The notes below the pieces were generated by a model. It did no database searches, was not told the DNA's origin, and saw only the letters and a program-made list of their open reading frames with translations. Positions 1-4,537 of a stretch of DNA of 11,528 nucleotides are shown piece by piece. The DNA lies in assembly GCA_964546645.1 (NCBI GenBank), contig CAZJKM010000090.1, forward strand, positions 1 through 11,528. The letters are read 5' to 3'. The position numbers were made by a program, and so were the translations under genes. The DNA comes from A37T11 sp964546645 (GTDB lineage: Bacteria; Bacteroidota; Bacteroidia; Sphingobacteriales; Sphingobacteriaceae). Numbering within the stretch: position 1 is the stretch's first letter; each line of letters starts with the position of its first letter.

Positions 1-503
1 ATCTTTTTTTCGCCGATATGTATGATGCCGTTCAGGAAAGTACCATTGGTAAGGATGACGGCATCCGATTCGATGGATATACCTAAAGAGGTTACAACAC
101 CGGCCGCCTTTCCGTTTTTTACAACAATTTCCTTGACAGTATCCTGCCAAAAATCGATATTGGGCATCCGTTCCAGTTGCAGACGCCATTCTTCTGCAAA
201 ACGCATCCGATCGTTTTGGGTACGCGGACTCCACATGGCAGGCCCTTTGGATAAATTCAGCATACGGAATTGAATGGTTGTTTTATCCGCTATGATACCA
301 GAATAGCCACCCATCGCATCTATTTCACGTACGATCTGTCCTTTTGCTACGCCGCCCATCGCCGGGTTACAACTCATTTGAGCAATCGTTCCCATATTCA
401 TAGTAATGAGTAGTACGGACGAACCCATATTGGCAGCGGCAGCGGCAGCTTCACAACCGGCGTGTCCGGCACCTACTACAATGACATTATATTTTTTAAA
501 CAT
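1..503 (-). CDS. mnmG: MnmG (GidA), tRNA U34 carboxymethylaminomethyl synthesis flavoprotein, N-terminal part
   Basis: This is the FAD- and NADH-binding subunit of the cytosolic MnmE-MnmG complex, which modifies uridine 34 of tRNAs reading NNA/NNG codons. The minus-strand frame starts at ATG 503-501 and stays open to the window edge, giving 167 of the roughly 620 residues usual for the family. The FAD dinucleotide-binding loop GAGHAGCEAA is at residues 11-20, right after the first beta strand. The family motifs SCNPAMGG (44-51) and KGPAMWSPR (86-94) are intact. The gene lies downstream of uup on the same strand, and the 59-bp gap holds two parS-like palindromes, one ending 5 bp before the start codon. 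I saw no clear promoter in the gap, so it may be transcribed from upstream. Identity is near certain; only the right part of the gene is in view. Confidence 0.97.
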   Translation of the reverse strand, partial: MFKKYNVIVVGAGHAGCEAAAAAANMGSSVLLITMNMGTIAQMSCNPAMGGVAKGQIVREIDAMGGYSGIIADKTTIQFRMLNLSKGPAMWSPRTQNDRMRFAEEWRLQLERMPNIDFWQDTVKEIVVKNGKAAGVVTSLGISIESDAVILTNGTFLNGIIHIGEKK

Positions 504-508
504 ATTTT

Positions 509-524
509 TGTTCCACGTGAAACG
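509..524. promoter_or_regulatory. parS-like ParB binding site 1
   Basis: The sequence TGTTCCACGTGAAACG has the bacterial parS core: half-sites GTTcCAC and GTGaAAC around a central CACGTG. It differs from the general consensus TGTTNCACGTGNAACA only at the last outer base. It lies 5 bp upstream of the mnmG start. ParB loads on parS as a CTP-dependent clamp for chromosome segregation. The match is seen directly; binding is inferred. Confidence 0.8.
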
Positions 525-546
525 TGGGCTATTAATTTAAACAAAA

Positions 547-562
547 AGTTCCACGTGGAACG
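547..562. promoter_or_regulatory. parS-like ParB binding site 2
   Basis: GTTCCACGTGGAAC at 548-561 is a perfect 14-bp palindrome that fits the parS consensus core at every position. It directly follows the uup stop codon (565-563 on the minus strand). Its centre is 38 bp from that of the first site. No other CACGTG-centred site of this type was seen in the window. Confidence 0.82.
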
Positions 563-2413
563 TTATACCAGTTCACTAAGTTCCATCCAGCGTTCGGATT
601 TATCATCCAATCGTTGTTGTAAATTTTCTATATCTGCACCCAGCGCTATTAATTGCTCATGATCAGTTATTGCATTCATTTCACGCATTTTTTCGGCAAT
701 TTTTCCTTCCAGGCCGGAAATATCCGTTTCCAATCCTTCCAGCTCACGTTGCTCTTTAAAGCTTAATTTTTTTCTGACGGGATTCTCTTGACCGGCAAAA
801 GCAACCTTTTCTGGTTTTTTCTGCTGGATCAATGCTTCTTTTTCTGCTTTGTAATCCGTATAATTCCCGTTATAGATACGTATTTTTCCTTCTTCCTCAA
901 AAACAAATAGCTGATCCGTCAATTTATCCAGCAGATAGCGATCATGGGAAACAAGTAAGAGTACACCCGGGTAGTGGGTTAAAAAATCCTCCAGCACATT
1001 CAGTGTATCGATGTCCAAGTCGTTAGCAGGCTCATCAAGAATAAGCAGATTGGGGTTTTTCATCAATACCCGCATCAGCTGTAATCTTTTTCGCTCTCCC
1101 CCGCTCAGCTTGTTTACCAAACCGTATTGTTTCTCTGGCGGGAACAGAAAATGCAGTAGTAGTTGAGACGCGGTGATTGTTTCTCCGTTTGCCATCTGTA
1201 TATATTCCGCCACGTCCGTGACAACGTCGATTACCCGATCTGTATCTTTTATCGCCAACCCCGTTTGTTCATAATAGCCGATTACGGTTGTTTCTCCGAC
1301 GACAATATCGCCATCATCAGCGTTCTGTCTTCCGGCTATGATATTCAGCAGGGTAGATTTTCCGGTTCCGTTCCGTCCGGCTAATCCGATACGGTCACCT
1401 TTTTTAAAAGTATATGAAAAATCATCGATGCAGATTGTTCCTGAAAACTGTTTGGAAAGATGGTGCAGTTCCATAATCTTGTTCCCCTGCCGGGAGATCT
1501 TCATACTGAGGCTGACCAGCCCTTTTTGTTGTGGTCCTTTTGATTTTTCTTCCAGGTCATAAAACGCATCGATGCGAGCTTTTGACTTGGTGCCGCGTGC
1601 CTGCGGTTGCCTGCGCATCCATTCTAATTCTCTCCTCAGCAGATTACGGGCACGTTCAGCGATTACGGTGTCTGCCGCTTCACGTTCAGCTTTCTTTTCC
1701 AGGAAGTAATCATATTTACCTTGATAAACATACATTCGTCCTTGATCAAGCTCCCGTATTTCCAGACAGATGTTATCCATAAAATACCGGTCGTGACTTA
1801 CCAGCAGAACCGTTTTTTGCCCAGTCGTCAGCAATTTTTCCAGCCATTCGATCGTTTCGATATCCAGATGGTTGGTTGGCTCATCCAGTATATATACATC
1901 CGGCTCATCAATCAGCAATTTGGCTAACGCCAGGCGTTTCCGTTGTCCACCCGATAGCGTGTCAATGCGTTGCGAAAGATGCCGTATCCCCAATCTGGAA
2001 AGAATATTCTTAATAGCATTCTCATATTCCCAGGCATTCCGTTCGCTGAGCAGATTCGTTAGTCGCTGTAGCTGCTGCTGATCCGGTTCAGGTTGGCTGA
2101 GCAGCTCTTCATACACCCGGATAAGCTGTTGCTGCTCATTATCGGCAGTATAAATAAAATCACTGATGGTGCTTAATCCGACAAATTCCGGTTCCTGGTC
2201 CAGGTACCCGATGCGCAACCCCCGTGTTGTGACGACTTTTCCTTCCGTTGGCTGGACTTTACCTGCCAGTATTTTTAAAAGGGAAGATTTTCCGGTTCCG
2301 TTGATACCCACCAATGCCACGCGACTACCCTGTCCGAGAGCGAAATGCAAATCCCGGAACAACCAATGGTCACTGTATGAGTGACCTACCTTCTCTGTGG
2401 ATAAAATACTCAC
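563..2413 (-). CDS. uup: ABC-F family ATPase, Uup type
   Basis: This is a soluble protein of 616 residues with two ATP-binding cassettes and no membrane segments, as in ABC-F translation factors that act on the ribosome. Cassette 1 has Walker A GINGTGKS (36-43), signature LSGGQ (153-157), Walker B plus catalytic Glu YILDEPTNHLD (174-184) and switch His SHDRY (206-210). The arm and linker that follow (about 240-300) are rich in Arg, Lys and Glu, as in this family. Cassette 2 has GRNGTGKS (346-353), LSGGE (436-440), LILDEPANDLD (457-467) and SHDRY (489-493). The C-terminal region after KLSFKEQRELE (549-559) is a predicted coiled coil typical of Uup, which binds nucleic acid. The start is GTG (2413-2411), overlapping the TGA of the upstream oxidoreductase gene in GTGA, which suggests translational coupling. 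Assignment to Uup rather than another ABC-F branch rests mainly on the C-terminal domain. Confidence 0.93.
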   Translation of the reverse strand: MSILSTEKVGHSYSDHWLFRDLHFALGQGSRVALVGINGTGKSSLLKILAGKVQPTEGKVVTTRGLRIGYLDQEPEFVGLSTISDFIYTADNEQQQLIRVYEELLSQPEPDQQQLQRLTNLLSERNAWEYENAIKNILSRLGIRHLSQRIDTLSGGQRKRLALAKLLIDEPDVYILDEPTNHLDIETIEWLEKLLTTGQKTVLLVSHDRYFMDNICLEIRELDQGRMYVYQGKYDYFLEKKAEREAADTVIAERARNLLRRELEWMRRQPQARGTKSKARIDAFYDLEEKSKGPQQKGLVSLSMKISRQGNKIMELHHLSKQFSGTICIDDFSYTFKKGDRIGLAGRNGTGKSTLLNIIAGRQNADDGDIVVGETTVIGYYEQTGLAIKDTDRVIDVVTDVAEYIQMANGETITASQLLLHFLFPPEKQYGLVNKLSGGERKRLQLMRVLMKNPNLLILDEPANDLDIDTLNVLEDFLTHYPGVLLLVSHDRYLLDKLTDQLFVFEEEGKIRIYNGNYTDYKAEKEALIQQKKPEKVAFAGQENPVRKKLSFKEQRELEGLETDISGLEGKIAEKMREMNAITDHEQLIALGADIENLQQRLDDKSERWMELSELV

Positions 2414-3069
2414 GATCTTTCTTTAAAAGACTGATATTCAACAATAAATATTCCCTTGTGTGGGGTTTTAGACTTACGTATCATCGTATCTGCCACTGCA
2501 ACGGCAGGGATACTTCTGAATTTTTTCAGACTACCCATCAGCAACGGGTTTATTATAGCCATAATCGGGACAGCGAGGGATTCGGCCGGTCGGCCTTCGC
2601 TCCGGTGTCCGGTCAACAGCGAGGGTCGGTATATATACAGGCTTTCGTATTTCATGGCGCGAAGGTCACGTTCTGTTTCGCCTTTCATCCTCAGATAAAA
2701 ATTACCCGATGTTTCATCGGCGCTGATCGCTGAAACAAGATGAAATTGTGAGGCACCCCGGTCTTTCATTAGCCTGCCTGCAAGCACCGGGTAATCATGG
2801 TCCACCTGGTAATAAGCTTTTTTATCAGGTGTTTTTTTACGGGTGGTTCCGATACAGCAGTATACGATATCTGCACACAGCTTGTCCTGCTGCCCAGACA
2901 GTGAGTCGTAATCTCCGATGATCTGCTCCAGTTTTAAATGCTGCAAGGGAAGCGGACGTCTTACGACGGCTTTCACGGCAGAAAACGAATCATCCGCGAG
3001 CAACCTGTTCAGAAGGTGGCTGCCGATCAGTCCGGTCGCGCCGAATACGATTGCTGTGCGTTGTTCCAT
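2410..3069 (-). CDS. NAD(P)-binding Rossmann oxidoreductase, HTATIP2/NAD(P)H-binding type
   Basis: This is a cytosolic protein of 219 residues from the atypical short-chain dehydrogenase group. The nucleotide-binding motif FGATGLIGSHL is at residues 9-19, right after the first beta strand. VRRP (36-39) follows the second strand. YYQVDHDYP (86-94) and the later YLRMKGETE (125-133), holding the Tyr-x-x-x-Lys pair, match related CC3/TIP30-like proteins. YIYRPSLLTGHR (145-156) is another family landmark. The substrate is unknown. An in-frame ATG at 3114 would add 15 residues, but a -7-like element lies inside that extension and the Rossmann fold normally begins near residue 1, so I chose ATG 3069-3067. 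The stop overlaps the uup start by four bases, so the pair is probably one transcription unit. Confidence 0.85.
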   Translation of the reverse strand: MEQRTAIVFGATGLIGSHLLNRLLADDSFSAVKAVVRRPLPLQHLKLEQIIGDYDSLSGQQDKLCADIVYCCIGTTRKKTPDKKAYYQVDHDYPVLAGRLMKDRGASQFHLVSAISADETSGNFYLRMKGETERDLRAMKYESLYIYRPSLLTGHRSEGRPAESLAVPIMAIINPLLMGSLKKFRSIPAVAVADTMIRKSKTPHKGIFIVEYQSFKERS

Positions 3070-3086
3070 TATTCCGGAAAATTTTA

Positions 3087-3094
3087 CAAAAGTA
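3087..3094 (-). promoter_or_regulatory. Bacteroidota-type -7 element upstream of the oxidoreductase-uup pair
   Basis: On the minus strand the bases read TACTTTTG, a full match to the Bacteroidota -7 consensus TAnnTTTG. A weak -33-like TTATG lies 21 bp further upstream. Transcription would begin roughly 10-15 bases before ATG 3069, which supports that start over the upstream ATG at 3114. Confidence 0.45.
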
Positions 3095-3153
3095 CACAAT
3101 TCGGCACGTAGCATACATAATTTAAATGTTAAAAGGTCTTAAAAGTAAAGGTA

Positions 3154-3591
3154 TTATATCGCCCGTTTCGCCAGATAATGATTCTCCTTGTCCGTCATTT
3201 CCACCTTTTCGGTTTGGCTTTTATCCCTGTACCCGCACAGGTGCAGTACGCCGTGTATCATTACCCGGTGCAGTTCGTCCCGGTCAGTGACACCGAATTT
3301 GAGGGCGTTTTCATTCACGCGGTGCACGCTGATAAAAATGTCCCCGGAAATAATACCGTCGTCCACCTCACTATTATCAAAGGTGATAATGTCCGTATAC
3401 GTTTGGTGGTCCAGGTATTCACGGTTCATCGCCAACAGGTAAGCATCGGAGCAAAAAATAAAATTCAGTTCTCCTGTTATTTTAAATCCTTCTTCCCTGA
3501 TCGCATCTTTAATCCACTGACGAACAGACGTTTTTTGTTTCAGGTTAAACGTAATATCCTCTGAAAAGAAATGTATTTTTTGCTGTGCCAT
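3154..3591 (-). CDS. ybeY: YbeY, endoribonuclease for 16S rRNA maturation
   Basis: YbeY is a small cytosolic metal-dependent RNase involved in 16S rRNA 3' maturation and ribosome quality control. The protein of 145 residues starts at ATG 3591-3589; a TTG six codons upstream is less likely. The diagnostic metal-binding segment HGVLHLCGYRDKS sits near residues 113-125, and the TYTDIITF segment typical of the family lies at about 66-73. Proteobacterial YbeY proteins have a third His two residues after the Tyr of this motif; here that position is Asp (RDK). I recall the same change in other Bacteroidota YbeY proteins, so it is probably lineage-typical and not damage. In Bacteroidota ybeY often sits close to mnmG; here the oxidoreductase and uup lie between them. 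Confidence 0.93.
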   Translation of the reverse strand: MAQQKIHFFSEDITFNLKQKTSVRQWIKDAIREEGFKITGELNFIFCSDAYLLAMNREYLDHQTYTDIITFDNSEVDDGIISGDIFISVHRVNENALKFGVTDRDELHRVMIHGVLHLCGYRDKSQTEKVEMTDKENHYLAKRAI

Positions 3592-3606
3592 ATCATTGAT
3601 AGGCAG

Positions 3607-3614
3607 CAAACATA
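3607..3614 (-). promoter_or_regulatory. Bacteroidota-type -7 element of ybeY
   Basis: The minus strand reads TATGTTTG here, a full match to TAnnTTTG, 15 bp before the ybeY ATG. That predicts a very short leader and favours the ATG at 3591. No good -33 element is visible. The tRNA promoter diverges from it about 30 bp away. Confidence 0.45.
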
Positions 3615-3621
3615 CAATAAA

Positions 3622-3653
3622 TTTCGGGCGATATGTATTTTTTACTACCTTTG
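3622..3653 (+). promoter_or_regulatory. Bacteroidota-type promoter of tRNA-Pro
   Basis: TACCTTTG at 3646-3653 matches the -7 consensus TAnnTTTG. A weaker -33-like TTTC at 3622-3625 lies 20 bp upstream. Transcription would start near 3660, about 11 bases before the mature tRNA. Confidence 0.55.
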
Positions 3654-3670
3654 TAGCCCTGAAAAAAACT

Positions 3671-3744
3671 CGGGATGTAGCGTAGCCCGGTATCGCGCCA
3701 GCATGGGGTGCTGGAGGTCGTCAGTTCGAATCTGGCCATCCCGA
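3671..3744 (+). tRNA. tRNA-Pro (anticodon GGG)
   Basis: The cloverleaf closes cleanly. The acceptor stem pairs CGGGATG (3671-3677) with CATCCCG (3737-3743), with discriminator A at 3744. The D arm is GCG/CGC. The anticodon stem CCAGC/GCTGG encloses the loop ATGGGGT, with GGG at positions 34-36. The T arm is GTCAG/CTGGC around TTCGAAT. The CCA end is not encoded. The GGG anticodon reads CCC and CCU proline codons. An intrinsic terminator follows within 10 bases, so this tRNA is probably transcribed alone. Confidence 0.95.
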
Positions 3745-3751
3745 CTAAAGA

Positions 3752-3783
3752 AAACCTCTGCCATTGGCAGGGGTTTCTTTTTT
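3752..3783 (+). terminator. Rho-independent terminator of tRNA-Pro
   Basis: An 11-bp stem pairs AAACCTCTGCC (3752-3762) with GGCAGGGGTTT (3766-3776), with one T-G wobble and a three-base loop. It is followed by CTTTTTT. It starts 8 bases after the mature tRNA end. Confidence 0.9.
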
Positions 3784-3785
3784 AG

Positions 3786-4058
3786 CGCGTTATTGAGGAA
3801 GTACTTAAATATCTTAAAAAAGGGCTGTTTAGGGAAACCCTTCAGCAGACGAAGTAATCCCTTCACCGGGCCATAAGTTGCTTTCCGGGCAGCGCCATCG
3901 TCGACAAACTGTATTTTTGTTTTGGTAGCTGTGTTAAGCATCTTTTTCCGGAAAAAGGGCGGCTTGTCCTGAAAAATGCAATACATTCCGTACGGATGTT
4001 GATTGCTTTTTGCCAGAAGTTTGTCAGCAATAGCCAGGTGGTTGAACCTTTTATGGAT
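3786..4058 (-). pseudogene. Possible gene fragment next to the tRNA 3' end
   Basis: After a stop at 4061-4059 the minus-strand frame stays open for 91 codons and then runs on through the tRNA terminator and antisense to the tRNA, with no stop of its own. The part before the terminator has protein-like composition, for example FNHLAIADKLLAK and QHPYGMYCIFQDKPPFF, then KIQFVDDGAARKATYGPVKG and a Phe/Lys/Leu-rich end. No start with upstream support is visible; Met codons occur at 3986-3984 and 3941-3939. I do not recognise the family. It may be an internal piece of a gene left by recombination at the tRNA 3' end, or a chance open frame. The portion past 3786 is not coding, because it overlaps the terminator and the tRNA. 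Confidence 0.35.
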
Positions 4059-4067
4059 TTATGACAA

Positions 4068-4103
4068 ACACCCGCCGGTTGTTGATCAACAACCGGCGGG
4101 TGT
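4068..4103. repeat. Perfect 36-bp palindrome with TTGATCAA centre
   Basis: The left half ACACCCGCCGGTTGTTGA pairs base for base with its reverse complement, centred between 4085 and 4086, with no spacer. No T-run follows on either strand, so it is a poor candidate for an intrinsic terminator. The central GTTGATCAAC (4081-4090) is the first element of the phased array to its right. Confidence 0.9.
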
Positions 4104-4289
4104 GTATCAGCATAGCTCAGCTATTAACTGCTTTTGACCATATGTTGATCAACAATCCCAGGAAGCTGATCAACAATCCCGGCGGTTGGTCAACCCCCGG
4201 CGGAATGAAGCACATAACAACCGCATGTTGATCAACAATCGGCTGAAGTTGATAGCTTCCTGCTTAGAAGCAATCAACATGATCTGCCC
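4081..4289. repeat. Degenerate 21-bp repeat array with GTTGATCAAC palindromes
   Basis: The decamer GTTGATCAAC occurs exactly at 4081, 4144 and 4227, and with one change at 4165 (GCTGATCAAC) and 4185 (GTTGGTCAAC). Start spacings are 63, 21, 20 and 42 bp, all multiples of 21 within one base. GTTGAT recurs at 4248, again 21 bp on. Several units continue with AATCCC or CCGGCGG. The slots without the decamer (4102, 4123, 4206) are only weakly similar; 4102 matches at 7 of 10 positions. At 4248-4278 a 12-bp arm with one mismatch forms a hairpin with a 7-base loop. Two helical turns separate units, so the sites would lie on one face of the DNA. A short plus frame from 4142 would read Leu-Ile-Asn-Asn-Pro heptads, but nothing supports its translation. 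Function is unknown. Confidence 0.7.
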
Positions 4290-4428
4290 GGGGGCCGCCC
4301 GATCGGTATTTCGGATGCACTCCGAACGGATCTTTGTATGCCTGTGCAAAAAAGTAGTTGTCATAGTAGTGTACCTGATAAGCAATCCCCTGATTGCCTA
4401 CGCTGAGATGTGGTAAAATAGGTGCCAT
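4264..4428 (-). CDS. Short open reading frame, 54 residues, unrecognised
   Basis: The frame runs from ATG 4428-4426 to TAA 4266-4264. Its composition is protein-like: GNQGIAYQVHYYDNYFFAQ at residues 11-29, then AYKDPFGVHPKYRSGG at 30-45. The opposite strand in the same place reads less like a protein. The frame also stays open for about 17 codons upstream of the ATG, with residues like IIKYGIRSGIIDKDTI, so the ATG may not be a true start and this could be the tail of a truncated gene. The last codons enter the palindrome array. I recognise no family. It could be a small gene, a remnant, or chance. Confidence 0.3.
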   Translation of the reverse strand: MAPILPHLSVGNQGIAYQVHYYDNYFFAQAYKDPFGVHPKYRSGGPRADHVDCF

Positions 4429-4433
4429 TATCG

Positions 4434-4441
4434 TATCTTTA
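4434..4441 (+). promoter_or_regulatory. Possible -7 element for the phospholipase gene
   Basis: TATCTTTA matches TAnnTTTG at 7 of 8 positions, about 97 bp before the phospholipase ATG. No good -33 element was found. It would give a leader of roughly 90 bases, and the palindrome array would lie 145 bp or more upstream. Confidence 0.3.
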
Positions 4442-4537
4442 TCGATGATTCCCGATCTGATTCCGTATTTTATGATTTAGCACTACGGAACGGGGATCTC
4501 TTTTACCATCAAAAAGGTTAAATAAAGTCTGAATGGG

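Noticed and set aside
3944..3959. 16-bp palindrome CTTTTTCCGGAAAAAG
   Set aside because: It lies inside the protein-like fragment, where it reads Phe-Phe-Arg-Lys-Lys codons, and has no T-run or partner site.
3645..3986. 113-residue minus-strand protein as a complete gene
   Set aside because: Its last third is the antisense reading of tRNA-Pro and its terminator, a known source of false annotations. Only the part beyond 3786 is kept, as a possible fragment.
4081..4289. CRISPR array
   Set aside because: Units are about 21 bp with no unique spacers of regular length and no cas genes nearby; the repeats are degenerate and contiguous.
4170..4385. 71-residue minus-strand frame
   Set aside because: It overlaps the better 54-residue frame on the same strand and crosses the palindrome array, with no start signals.
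4186..4416. 76-residue plus-strand frame across the array
   Set aside because: It runs through the degenerate repeats, has unlikely composition, and the opposite strand reads more like protein at 4264-4428.
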